A stretch of DNA of 64,000 nt, from contig NZ_CP121261.1 in assembly GCF_029637605.1 (NCBI RefSeq), positions 5,146,001-5,210,000 on the forward strand. Direction: 5' to 3'. Position numbers and translations under genes: made by a program. The stretch is from Achromobacter spanius (lineage in GTDB: Bacteria; Pseudomonadota; Gammaproteobacteria; Burkholderiales; Burkholderiaceae_B). The notes beneath the pieces are model-generated. The model saw only the letters and a program-made list of their open reading frames with translations. It did no database searches and was not told where the DNA came from. Below are positions 55,699 to 63,791 of the stretch, one piece after another. How positions within the stretch are numbered: the first letter of the stretch is position 1; the number at the start of each line of letters is the position of its first letter.

Positions 55699-56421
55699 AT
55701 GCGCCAGATCATCTTTGACACGGAAACCACCGGACTGGACCCCGCACAGGGTCACCGCATCGTTGAGATCGGCTGCGTGGAACTGGTCAACCGGATGCCC
55801 ACGGGCAATAACCTGCACATCTACTTGAATCCGGACCGCGACAGCGACCCCGAGGCCCTGGCGGTACACGGGCTGACGACGGAGTTCCTGTCCGACAAGC
55901 CGCGCTTTGCCGAGGTGGCGGACAAGTTCGTCGAGTTCATCCAGGGCGCCGAACTGATCGCGCACAACGCCGCGTTCGATGTGAAGTTCTTCAACGCCGA
56001 GCTGGCCAAGACGGGCCGCGGCCCGATCTCCGAGTTCTGCGAAGCCATCACTGATTCACTGCTGCACGCTCGGTCGCTATTCCCGGGCAAGCGAAATTCG
56101 CTGGACGCCCTGTGCGACCGCTTCGGCATTTCGAACGCACACCGCACGCTGCACGGCGCATTGCTGGACTCGCAATTGCTGGCGGAAGTGTGGCTGGCCA
56201 TGACGCGCGGGCAGGACGCCCTGCTGATCGATGTGGACGACAACGATGGCGCGGGCAGCGACGGCATCGTGTTGGCGAAGTTTGACGCTTCGGGTCTGAT
56301 CGTGCTGAAGGCCAGCGATGAAGAGCTGGCCGAGCATGACGCCTATCTGGCCGCGCTGGACAAATCGGTGGGCGGCGAGTGCGTGTGGCGCAAGCTGGAT
56401 GCGCCGGTGACGGCGGCGTAA
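55699..56421 (+). CDS. dnaQ: DNA polymerase III epsilon subunit, proofreading exonuclease
   Basis: A 240-residue DEDDh exonuclease. Exo I is FDTETTG (Asp7, Glu9), Exo II HNAAFDVKF, Exo III HGALLDSQLL. The C-terminal part, which binds the alpha subunit, is present. It starts 3 nt after the RND transporter stop, so it is at least partly expressed from that operon unless an internal promoter exists. Confidence 0.94.
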   Translation: MRQIIFDTETTGLDPAQGHRIVEIGCVELVNRMPTGNNLHIYLNPDRDSDPEALAVHGLTTEFLSDKPRFAEVADKFVEFIQGAELIAHNAAFDVKFFNAELAKTGRGPISEFCEAITDSLLHARSLFPGKRNSLDALCDRFGISNAHRTLHGALLDSQLLAEVWLAMTRGQDALLIDVDDNDGAGSDGIVLAKFDASGLIVLKASDEELAEHDAYLAALDKSVGGECVWRKLDAPVTAA

Positions 56422-56439
56422 ATAATCGCCCCGTTCCGC

Positions 56440-56469
56440 TTGCGCACGTTTTTAAATCTATGCTATTAT
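56440..56469 (+). promoter_or_regulatory. Promoter for tRNA-Val
   Basis: TTGCGC (56440-56445), 18-nt spacer rich in A and T, and TATTAT (56464-56469), 13 nt before the mature tRNA 5' end. Confidence 0.7.
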
Positions 56470-56482
56470 TTCGCCTCTTTCA

Positions 56483-56557
56483 GGGTGGTTAGCTCAGTGG
56501 TAGAGCACTGCCTTCACACGGCAGGGGTCACAAGTTCGAAACTTGTACCACCCACCA
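56483..56557 (+). tRNA. tRNA-Val (anticodon CAC)
   Basis: A 75-nt tRNA with encoded CCA. Acceptor GGGTGGT/ACCACCC, D-arm AGCTCAGTGGTAGAGC, anticodon stem CTGCC/GGCAG with loop TTCACAC (CAC), and T-arm with AGTTCGAAACT. It reads GUG. Single gene between dnaQ and small membrane-protein gene. Confidence 0.97.
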
Positions 56558-56734
56558 AAGACCCTTGGAAGGCTGCGCGGGAATTCATTTATTGCCGTTG
56601 TTGCCCAAGCAAAGCGTGAAAGCGCAGTGTCATTTGGAACTAGCAAACCAGTTGAAAAACTGGAGAGCAAAGAAGAAAGAAAAAGAAAGGAAAAAAAAAG
56701 CAAAGCAAGCCAACCCTAACCGGTTGGCTTTTTT
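56558..56734 (+). ncRNA. Structured trailer of tRNA-Val, possible small RNA
   Basis: About 150 nt separate the tRNA from its terminator. The segment holds a 6-bp hairpin with GAAA tetraloop (CCAGTT-GAAA-AACTGG, 56648-56663), then about 45 nt of almost pure purine, A-rich sequence, then the terminator stem. That hairpin / single-strand / terminator order is typical of small RNAs released from tRNA transcripts. Confidence 0.35.
56707..56734 (+). terminator. Terminator after tRNA-Val unit
   Basis: AAGCCAACC and GGTTGGCTT form a 9-bp stem with a 6-nt loop, followed by TTTTT and a further T-rich stretch. Confidence 0.92.
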
Positions 56735-56849
56735 GTTTTCTTGACCTGGCGCAAGCACCGCGCTTGCCGTTGTGCGCGATCGCGTCCCGGCGTCCCTATG
56801 ATTGTTTTGCGGCAACCTGAGCTTGCCGGAACATAGGCGGGAGACGTCC

Positions 56850-57017
56850 ATGCATGCCCACACCAACACCATGTTGATCATTGTCGTCACGGGCGTGGCG
56901 ATGATGCTGATCGGCTTCGGCTTTCGCGACCGCAATATCGGGATGGGATTGATGGGCGTTGGCCTGATCACGGCCATCGGCACCATCTTGTACAAGGCCT
57001 ACATCACTTTTTATTGA
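56850..57017 (+). CDS. Small membrane protein, unknown function
   Basis: 55 residues with two predicted membrane helices ([19 protein letters not shown] and [17 protein letters not shown]) joined by a basic loop RDRN. GGGAGA lies 7 nt before ATG 56850. No family recognised. Its last codons overlap the end of the convergent yaiI-like gene by 14 nt. Confidence 0.6.
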   Translation: MHAHTNTMLIIVVTGVAMMLIGFGFRDRNIGMGLMGVGLITAIGTILYKAYITFY

Positions 57018-57456
57018 GACGCGCCAGCAGCGTATCCAACTGATTGGCGAACGCCTTGCGGTCGGCCTGGCTGAACGATGACGGGCCGCCCGTATCGATA
57101 CCGGCGGCTCGTAGTTCTTCCATCATGTCGCGCATCGCCAGCCTTTCCCGGATGGTTTCTGGCGAATAGCGCTCGCCCCTCGGGTTAAGCGCCATCGCGC
57201 CTTTGGCCAGCACTTCGGCGGCCAGCGGAATGTCGGCGGTAATGACAAGGTCGCCGGGTTCCGCGCGTTCGACGATGTGTGCGTCGGCCACGTCGAAGCC
57301 GCGCGGCACCTGTACGGCGCGGATCAGTGGCGAAGGGGGCGTGAATAGCGCCTGGTTGGCCACCAAGGTCAGCGGCACCTGCCAGCGCTGCGCTGCGCGG
57401 AACAAAATGTCTTTGATGACTACGGGACAGGCGTCCGCGTCGACCCAGATGTGCAT
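57004..57456 (-). CDS. YaiI/YqxD family protein (UPF0178, DUF188)
   Basis: A 150-residue protein with the family N-terminus [16 protein letters not shown] and conserved [20 protein letters not shown] and [12 protein letters not shown]. The fold is PIN/NYN-like, so a nuclease role has been suggested but not shown. It follows the ribbon-helix-helix-like gene by 6 nt. Confidence 0.88.
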   Translation of the reverse strand: MHIWVDADACPVVIKDILFRAAQRWQVPLTLVANQALFTPPSPLIRAVQVPRGFDVADAHIVERAEPGDLVITADIPLAAEVLAKGAMALNPRGERYSPETIRERLAMRDMMEELRAAGIDTGGPSSFSQADRKAFANQLDTLLARLNKK

Positions 57457-57462
57457 AAAAGC

Positions 57463-57729
57463 TTATTCGCCCAAGGCTTTCTGCAGGACGTCGGCCACGA
57501 TGTCATTCGTGGACACGCCGCGTTCGGCGGCCAGGGCACGCAGCTTGTCAGCGTGCGCCTGCGACAGCTTCAGCGGAAACGGCACCAGGCCAGCCGCTTG
57601 GTCCAGCTTGCGCTGTTCACGGCGGTCGGGCGCCTGCGAGGCCACGCCGAAGCGGTCGGGGGTGGCGGACTGCTTGAGCTGGCCGGCCAATTTCAAGGCC
57701 TGGTTCTTTTGGAGGTCGAATTTATTCAT
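57463..57729 (-). CDS. Small protein, possibly ribbon-helix-helix type
   Basis: 88 residues, AGGAA before the ATG. The C-terminal part (PFPLKLSQAHADKLRALAAERGVSTNDIVADVLQKAL, read in two halves) has the strand-helix-helix pattern of Arc/MetJ-type DNA-binding proteins. The N-terminal 45 residues are basic and polar. It forms an operon with the YaiI-like gene. Function unknown. Confidence 0.65.
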   Translation of the reverse strand: MNKFDLQKNQALKLAGQLKQSATPDRFGVASQAPDRREQRKLDQAAGLVPFPLKLSQAHADKLRALAAERGVSTNDIVADVLQKALGE

Positions 57730-57771
57730 GGGAATTCCTGATTAGGAGCGCAATCATAAGCGCATCCGCGA

Positions 57772-59268
57772 TCAGCGCGGCGTGGCGCGCTCCAACCCGG
57801 CCAAACCTTCCTCGGCGCCGTCATGCAGCGGCACGCTCAGGCCGCGTCGCGCATTGGCAACCGACACCTGCGCGCCTTGCGCCGAGCCAGCGGCGAGCAG
57901 GTCCTGGCCAGTCTGGTAAACGGCACGCACCATCACCAGTGCTTCGTCGCGGGTCAGGTTTGCCGTAGTGAGCAACAGCGCGGCCGTGCCGACGGTGGCG
58001 ATGGGGGCGGGCTGATTGGGATACGTGCCTGCCGCGATCTCCAACGGCATCAGGTCGCCATTGCCTGCCGTCAGCGATTTGATGGCGGCGGGGTCCAGGG
58101 GCAGCAGTTTCAACTGCGCCTGGGTCAGCGCATCGCGTAGCGGCGTGGCGGGTACGCCGATCACTTGAGCCGCCGCATCCACCGTACCGGCGTTCAGCGC
58201 GGGCAATGACGTGGCGAAAGGCGTGTCGGCCACCGTGTAATCGCGCCCCGGTTGCAGCCCGTGGGCGGCCAGTACCGTTTCCAGCGTGGCGCGCACGGCG
58301 GAACCTTCTGGCCCCAACGCAATGGTCTTGCCCTTCAGGTCGCGCACGCCCCGTATCGCGGGGTCGTCGCGCACCACGATATGAACCAGTTCCGGATACA
58401 GGCTGCCCAGCGCGCGCAGGCTACCGAAGGCTCCTTGTGCGGCGAACGGGCCGCGGCCTTCATAGGCCAGGCGCGCGGTGTCGGCTTGCGCCAGCCCCAC
58501 CACGGCGTCGCCACTGCGCAGCAATGCAATGTTCTCGGCACCGCCGCCGGTAATGAGCGGCGTTACGCGGATTTGGCGGGCGCGTGCCACGGCGCTTAGC
58601 GCACGCGCGAACGCCACGTACTCGCCACGATCGGGGCCCCCCGCCAGCGGGTAGCCTTGTTGCAGACGCGCCAACCGGCCGTTGATGCGCGCGACCGACC
58701 GTTCCAGTTCCTGTTGCACAACATTCTGTGCGGTGCTTGACGCGCTGTAGGCGACGGAATGGGTGATCTGATCCAGCGCGTCCAGCAATCGCCGGGTGAC
58801 GGGCGGCGGAGCACCAGTATCCAGCGATGGCGCTTCCGCTGCCTTGAAGCCGGCCGGCGTGACGCGCTTCCAGGTGTCGCCCTCTTGGCGGTAGATGGCG
58901 CTGGCGTGCGCGACCAGGCGGTCGCCGGCCTGGTTGCCGCCGGACTTCACGCCGATGATGCTGCGCGGACCCGCGCCCAGCAATGTCACCAACGACGCCG
59001 CGCCGGGTTGGTCCCAGGCTCCCAGTGCGATGTCGCGCCCCAAGGTCAGTTCGACGTCGTAATACACCACGCGGCGGCTTTCGCCCGCCGGCGCATTGCT
59101 GTCGGCGGCTGAGCCGCGTCGTTTCAGGTCGGTAATGCGGAACAGCCCTTCGCCATAGGTGGTGGCCAGGGCGGTGTCGACGTCGGCACGTAGCGCATCG
59201 GCGTCGGGCGCACGGCTGCAAGCGGCCAGCATCAGGCAGAGCGCGATCAGGACAAGGCGTTTGAACAT
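57772..59268 (-). CDS. TAXI-family binding lipoprotein with N-terminal extension
   Basis: A 498-residue predicted lipoprotein (lipobox LAAC, Cys17 from ATG 59268). The C-terminal 290 residues are a TAXI-type solute-binding domain: GEYVAFARALSAVA, LITGGGAENIALLRSG, and VRDLKGKTIALGPEGSAVRATLE. About 180 residues precede it, mostly strands, with no family recognised; TAXI proteins are normally near 320 residues. Instead of TRAP membrane genes, the neighbour is gltS: the ATG lies 2 nt after the gltS stop, and a GTG inside the gltS end is the alternative start. Confidence 0.82.
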   Translation of the reverse strand: MFKRLVLIALCLMLAACSRAPDADALRADVDTALATTYGEGLFRITDLKRRGSAADSNAPAGESRRVVYYDVELTLGRDIALGAWDQPGAASLVTLLGAGPRSIIGVKSGGNQAGDRLVAHASAIYRQEGDTWKRVTPAGFKAAEAPSLDTGAPPPVTRRLLDALDQITHSVAYSASSTAQNVVQQELERSVARINGRLARLQQGYPLAGGPDRGEYVAFARALSAVARARQIRVTPLITGGGAENIALLRSGDAVVGLAQADTARLAYEGRGPFAAQGAFGSLRALGSLYPELVHIVVRDDPAIRGVRDLKGKTIALGPEGSAVRATLETVLAAHGLQPGRDYTVADTPFATSLPALNAGTVDAAAQVIGVPATPLRDALTQAQLKLLPLDPAAIKSLTAGNGDLMPLEIAAGTYPNQPAPIATVGTAALLLTTANLTRDEALVMVRAVYQTGQDLLAAGSAQGAQVSVANARRGLSVPLHDGAEEGLAGLERATPR

Positions 59269-59270
59269 GG

Positions 59271-60479
59271 TCACATGCCCCCCACGAACGGCAAGGAGAT
59301 CAAGGACGTCAACACGATGACGTTCAGGATGTCGACCAGGAATGCGCCCGTGACCGGCACCACGATGAATGCTTCCGGCGCGGGGCCGTGCCGGCGCGTC
59401 AGGGCTTGCATGTTGGCGATGGCGGTGGCGGTGGCGCCCAGGCCGAAGCCGCAGAATGCGGCCGACATAATGGCTGCTTCGTAGTCGCGCTTGAGCAGCC
59501 GGAACACCACCCAGGCGGCGTACAGCGCGCAGAACAGCGTCTGCACCAGCAGCATCAGGGCCAGCGGGCCGGCCAGCCGCGCCACGCTGGACAGGTCCAG
59601 CGTCATCATGGTCATGCCCAGGAAGAGCGACAGCGCGATGGTGCCGATGATCTCAGTGGCGCGGTCGTCCAGCTTCAGGCCGAGGCGGGCGCCGCCATTG
59701 CGGATGAGCACGCCGGTGGCCAGACACCACAGGAAGTTGGGCAGGCTGACGGGGGCGCCCTCGACCAGCATGGCCAAATAACCGCCCACAACCAGGCAGA
59801 CAAACGCCGCCGTCATCGACCCGATGAACGACCCGGCGGTGGCGGGCTGCGTGGGCTCGGCAAGGTCGGGCACGTGGTTGCCGGCGTGTGCCTGGGGGTC
59901 CAGGCTGCCGGCCAGCTTGTGCCGGCGCATCAGCCATTCCGCCACCGGTCCGCCCACCACGCCGCCCAGCACCAGGCCCAGGGTGGCGGACGTCATCGCC
60001 AGCGCCATCACGTCCTGGATGTTGTTGAAGTCGGCGAAGCGCGTTGCATAGGCCGCGCCGGTTCCATGTCCGCCCACCAGGGTGATCGTGCCACCCAAGA
60101 GGCCCATCAGCGGATGCATGTCCAGCAGCCAGGCCATGCCCAGACCCAGGGCGTTCTGCAAAACCAGGAATGGGATCAGCGCCAGCAGAAAGGCGATCAG
60201 GCGGGGGCCGCCCTTGGCCAGCAATTTCAGGTTTGCCGTGAGGCCAATGCAGCCGAAGAACAGCAGCAGCAGGGTCGGCCTGATGCTGGTTTCCATCGAC
60301 ACGGAAACGCCGCCCCAGTTCGCCAGTGCGTAGGCCAGGATGGCAAACAACAGACCGCCCACGATGGGGTCGGGAATGCTGTAGCGGCGCAGGATGCCGA
60401 TGTTGTTGGTCAGCACGCGGCCGATGACTAGCACCAGGCAGCAGGCAAGCAGGGACTGGACGGGCGAAAGCGAAATCAT
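59271..60479 (-). CDS. gltS: Sodium/glutamate symporter
   Basis: A 402-residue secondary transporter with ten or more membrane helices and the GltS re-entrant motifs (GGTITLVGGHGTGAAYATRF and GLGATATAIANMQALT, each in a paired half). It takes up glutamate with sodium. It is the first gene of a two-gene unit with the TAXI lipoprotein, which is unusual for a binding-protein-independent carrier. Confidence 0.93.
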   Translation of the reverse strand: MISLSPVQSLLACCLVLVIGRVLTNNIGILRRYSIPDPIVGGLLFAILAYALANWGGVSVSMETSIRPTLLLLFFGCIGLTANLKLLAKGGPRLIAFLLALIPFLVLQNALGLGMAWLLDMHPLMGLLGGTITLVGGHGTGAAYATRFADFNNIQDVMALAMTSATLGLVLGGVVGGPVAEWLMRRHKLAGSLDPQAHAGNHVPDLAEPTQPATAGSFIGSMTAAFVCLVVGGYLAMLVEGAPVSLPNFLWCLATGVLIRNGGARLGLKLDDRATEIIGTIALSLFLGMTMMTLDLSSVARLAGPLALMLLVQTLFCALYAAWVVFRLLKRDYEAAIMSAAFCGFGLGATATAIANMQALTRRHGPAPEAFIVVPVTGAFLVDILNVIVLTSLISLPFVGGM

Positions 60480-60642
60480 ATAAACCTTCGCGCCCGGGCG
60501 GGGCGCAGCAAGTCAGACTATCGGAACCGTTGCCGCCACTTCTTTTGGACTGCGGCCCTATATTACGGCTGCGCATGTCCCGATGTATAGAAAAGAAGCG
60601 TCAACGCGGGGCGCTTGCAATGCAAGGCCCGGGAAGGGGCGG

Positions 60643-61197
60643 CTACAGCGGAAAGCTGCGCGCCATGTAGCTGGCTTGAGGGCCGTAGCCCGCCAATTTG
60701 TCGGCCAAGGCCAGATCGTTTTGATCAGGCCCGGCATTTTTTTCGGACGCCCCGTTGGCGGCGGATACGGGGCGGTAGCCATGGCGGTGCCAGTAGCTTG
60801 CCGCCGACGCCAGCGACACCAGGCTTGCGCGTTGTAGTCCGCATTCCATGGCGCGCGCGGCCGCGGTGCGCAGCAGCGCCTGGCCCACCCCCAGCCCTTG
60901 CGCCGACGGCGCCACGGCGCAGTCGTGCAGGAACCAGTGGTCCGCTTGCGGGGGCAGTCTCGTCAACGCCACGTCCAGGGCAGGCGGCAAGCCCGCGTCC
61001 CAGGGATACGAAATCAGATAGCCCAGCAGGGCGTCATCGTCTGACCCGCAAGCGACCCAGCAGTGATCGGGCGCGAGCGTCCAGCGATTCAGGAAAAACG
61101 CAGCGCTTTCCAGCAGAAAGTCGGGATAGGCAAGGGCCTGGGTATCCAAGATGCCGTCCACGTCGGTGGCAAGCATAGGTCGGACTCGATATTGCAT
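60643..61197 (-). CDS. GNAT-family N-acetyltransferase
   Basis: A 184-residue acetyltransferase: N-terminal YRVRPMLATDVDGIL, acetyl-CoA loop QGLGVGQALL (about 112-121) preceded by HDCAVAPSA, and late SYWHRHGYRPV. Substrate unknown. The 160-nt gap to gltS shows no terminator or gene. Confidence 0.88.
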   Translation of the reverse strand: MQYRVRPMLATDVDGILDTQALAYPDFLLESAAFFLNRWTLAPDHCWVACGSDDDALLGYLISYPWDAGLPPALDVALTRLPPQADHWFLHDCAVAPSAQGLGVGQALLRTAAARAMECGLQRASLVSLASAASYWHRHGYRPVSAANGASEKNAGPDQNDLALADKLAGYGPQASYMARSFPL

Positions 61198-61413
61198 GAC
61201 GGCCTGTAAAGATAAAAACTGGCGCGCATTTTAACGATGCGGGCCGGGATGCCACTACGCGGGGCGTTACGAATGGGGGACGTATAGCAGCGGTCACGCG
61301 GTTTGCGCCGGGCGGTCTGGCAGGGCGCGCGCTGGGCTATTTCATGAAAATTCGACGCAGTGCCGCACATACTTCGCGTCATTGCATTCCCTGCATTTCT
61401 AGACCAGCGTCTT

Positions 61414-62514
61414 ATGCATCTTCATCTCCGGTCTGACCCGATCCCTCGGCGCGCGCTGCCCCACCCGTACCCGCTGGAAACGCCCCGGTCAGCGAAAGCG
61501 GCGGTCGTCTCCGCCGACGCGCCAGCCTTGGTGGCCGCGGTGGTCCCCGTAGCGGTGCCATATGACAGTTGTATCTCCTGCGTGGTTCCCTGCCTGAACG
61601 AAGCCGAGAATCTGCGTGTCCTGTTGCCGCTCTTGCGTAGCCGGCTGTCGGCGCTCTGCACCCGCTGGGAAATCATCGTTGCGGACGATGGCAGCACGGA
61701 CGCCACGGAATCGCTGATGGCCGAATGGACGCAGCACGCGGGCTTTCGCTACGTGCAGCTATCCCGCAACTTTGGCAAGGAAGCCGCGCTGAGCGCCGGG
61801 CTGCAAGACGCGACCGGCGACGCCGTGATCTGCCTGGATGCAGACCTGCAGCATCCGCCCGCGTTGATCGAACAGATGCTGGCCCGCTGGGCCGCGGGCG
61901 CGGAGATGGTTTACGCCGTGCGCGAAAGCCGGCATGACGAATCGTGGTTCAAGCGTTCCGGCGCGCGCTGGTTCTACAAGCTGTTGAGCAGTGCTCGTGG
62001 CGTGGATGTGCCGGCGCACGCGGGCGACTTCCGCCTGATGGACCGGGGCGTGGTGGACGCGCTGAACGCCTTGCCCGAACGCACCCGCTTCATGAAGGGC
62101 TTGTACGCCTGGGTCGGCTTCAAAGGCGAGGCGCTGCCTTACACGCCTGACGAACGCATGCATGGCGACAGCCGTTTCGGCGGCCTGCGCCTGTTTCGCC
62201 TGGCGCTGGACGGTTTGACGGCCTTTACCACCTGGCCGTTGCGGCTGGTAAGCCTGGCAGGCGTGGCCTTCGCGTTCGCCGCGATGTCTTATGCGGCCTA
62301 TCTGGTGGGCGACTACCTGCACTCTGGCAACCCCGTTTCGGGGTGGACGACCATCGTCACTGCCGTGCTTTTCTTTGCCGGCGTGAACCTAATTTCGTTG
62401 GGCGTCGTGGGCGAATACGTTGCCCGCATCTTTGACGAGGTCAAGGGGCGACCGCTTTATGTGGTCCGCCAACGGCGCGGCCAAACCATGGACGCCGGCA
62501 AGCCCGGGGTCTGA
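61414..62514 (+). CDS. Family 2 glycosyltransferase, ArnC/DPM-like (LgmA-like)
   Basis: About 366 residues: a cytoplasmic GT-A domain with VADDGSTDAT and CLDADLQHP, then two C-terminal membrane helices (about 265-340). This is the architecture of polyprenyl-phosphate glycosyltransferases such as ArnC. The extended N-terminus (about 50 residues) makes the start uncertain; ATG 61360 is an alternative. With the GtrA and ChbG genes that follow it resembles the Bordetella lgm set, which prepares undecaprenyl-phosphate glucosamine for lipid A modification; LgmA adds N-acetylglucosamine to the carrier lipid. Confidence 0.85.
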   Translation: MHLHLRSDPIPRRALPHPYPLETPRSAKAAVVSADAPALVAAVVPVAVPYDSCISCVVPCLNEAENLRVLLPLLRSRLSALCTRWEIIVADDGSTDATESLMAEWTQHAGFRYVQLSRNFGKEAALSAGLQDATGDAVICLDADLQHPPALIEQMLARWAAGAEMVYAVRESRHDESWFKRSGARWFYKLLSSARGVDVPAHAGDFRLMDRGVVDALNALPERTRFMKGLYAWVGFKGEALPYTPDERMHGDSRFGGLRLFRLALDGLTAFTTWPLRLVSLAGVAFAFAAMSYAAYLVGDYLHSGNPVSGWTTIVTAVLFFAGVNLISLGVVGEYVARIFDEVKGRPLYVVRQRRGQTMDAGKPGV

Positions 62515-62534
62515 GCCCGGGGCACGTGCGCCGT

Positions 62535-62927
62535 TCAGGTGGCGGGCTTGCGAAACGCCCACAGCCTGCTGGCCACGAATGTGGCGAACGCCAGGGCGAT
62601 CAGGATCAGGGCCAGCAAGACGTCGTAGCGGATGTTGGTGGTGTGCAGCAACAGCGCATAGGCCGACTCGTTGATGACGAAGCCCGCTGCTGAAATCAAG
62701 AAGAAACGACGGATTGCTATGGTCCAGGGAATTTGGGCATGTTTGAACGTCAGCCGATAGTGGCCCGCGAACGACACCGCGAAGGCGGCCAGCCATCCGA
62801 TCAGGTTGGCAGCCAGCGGCGGCATGGCGAAGGCCTCGACGCAGCCGACGGCAACCGCCCAATGAGTTGCGGCCGCGGCACATCCGACGGCAATAAAGAG
62901 GCTGATCTGATGAAGCAAGGCGCGCAT
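62535..62927 (-). CDS. GtrA-family membrane protein (LgmD-like)
   Basis: A 130-residue protein with four membrane helices, typical of GtrA-type proteins that help move lipid-linked sugars across the inner membrane. It ends in a basic tail RLWAFRKPAT. ATG 62927 is chosen over longer frames that run into the ChbG gene. It lies between the glycosyltransferase and deacetylase genes on the opposite strand. Confidence 0.85.
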   Translation of the reverse strand: MRALLHQISLFIAVGCAAAATHWAVAVGCVEAFAMPPLAANLIGWLAAFAVSFAGHYRLTFKHAQIPWTIAIRRFFLISAAGFVINESAYALLLHTTNIRYDVLLALILIALAFATFVASRLWAFRKPAT

Positions 62928-62963
62928 TGGGCCAGCGTGAATGGGAATCTTGAGGGAAACGCA

Positions 62964-63773
62964 ATGAGCAAACGAGTCATTGTCTGCGGCGACGATTTTG
63001 GCATGAATGCCGACATCGATGAAGGCATGATCGCGTTGGCCGACATGCGCCGAATCAGTGCGGTCAGTTGCCTGGCGCTGGGTCCCACGTTCGCCGCCAA
63101 CGCTCGCCGCCTGGCCGAACGCAACGTCGACATCGGCCTGCACGTGAATCTGACCGAAGCGCTGGGCGCCGGGGCCATGCCCATGCCTTCCTTGGGCAAG
63201 CTGATCTTCAGTGCGTATGCGGGCCGCCTGGACACTGACTGGGTCCGGACGCAGTTGAACCAGCAGTTCGATGCGTTTGAGGCCGCGTTCGGCCGCGCGC
63301 CGGACTATGTCGACGGTCATCAGCACGTGCATCAGTTGCCGGGCATACGCGATCAGGTGTTGTCGCAGTTGAAGCGGCGTCAGGGCACGCACCAGCCCTG
63401 GTTACGCCAGACCGCGCCGGGCATGCTTTGCGGCATTCCGCTCAAGGAATCGATCAAGGCGCGCGTCATCGGAGCGTTGGGTGGGGGGGCGTTGGCGCGC
63501 CAGGCTAGCCGCGACGGGTTACGTACCAATCGTCGGCTGCTGGGCGTGTATGGATTCGACGGCGGCAAGCGGCGTTATGCGGATCTACTGCAGAACTGGT
63601 TGTTCAATGCGCGCGATGGGGACTTGCTGATGTGCCACCCGGCCATGCGCGTCCAGGAGGGCGATCCGATGTCGAACCAACGTCGTGCCGAGTTCGATGT
63701 GCTGGCCAGCCCCAAGCTGGGTGACTGGATGAACGCCAATGGCGTGCGCATCTCTCGGCTGCCCGCGTATTGA
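62964..63773 (+). CDS. ChbG/HpnK (YdjC) family carbohydrate deacetylase (LgmC-like)
   Basis: A 269-residue TIM-barrel deacetylase with metal ligands in CGDDFGMN, GLHVNLTEA and DGHQHVHQLPG. Family members remove N-acetyl groups from sugars; the Bordetella LgmC homologue is proposed to deacetylate lipid-linked GlcNAc. GAGGGA precedes ATG 62964. A run of seven G lies within the gene at 63483-63489. Divergent from the GtrA gene by 36 nt. Confidence 0.87.
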   Translation: MSKRVIVCGDDFGMNADIDEGMIALADMRRISAVSCLALGPTFAANARRLAERNVDIGLHVNLTEALGAGAMPMPSLGKLIFSAYAGRLDTDWVRTQLNQQFDAFEAAFGRAPDYVDGHQHVHQLPGIRDQVLSQLKRRQGTHQPWLRQTAPGMLCGIPLKESIKARVIGALGGGALARQASRDGLRTNRRLLGVYGFDGGKRRYADLLQNWLFNARDGDLLMCHPAMRVQEGDPMSNQRRAEFDVLASPKLGDWMNANGVRISRLPAY

Positions 63774-63791
63774 GTTCCGGCAAGGCGCTGA

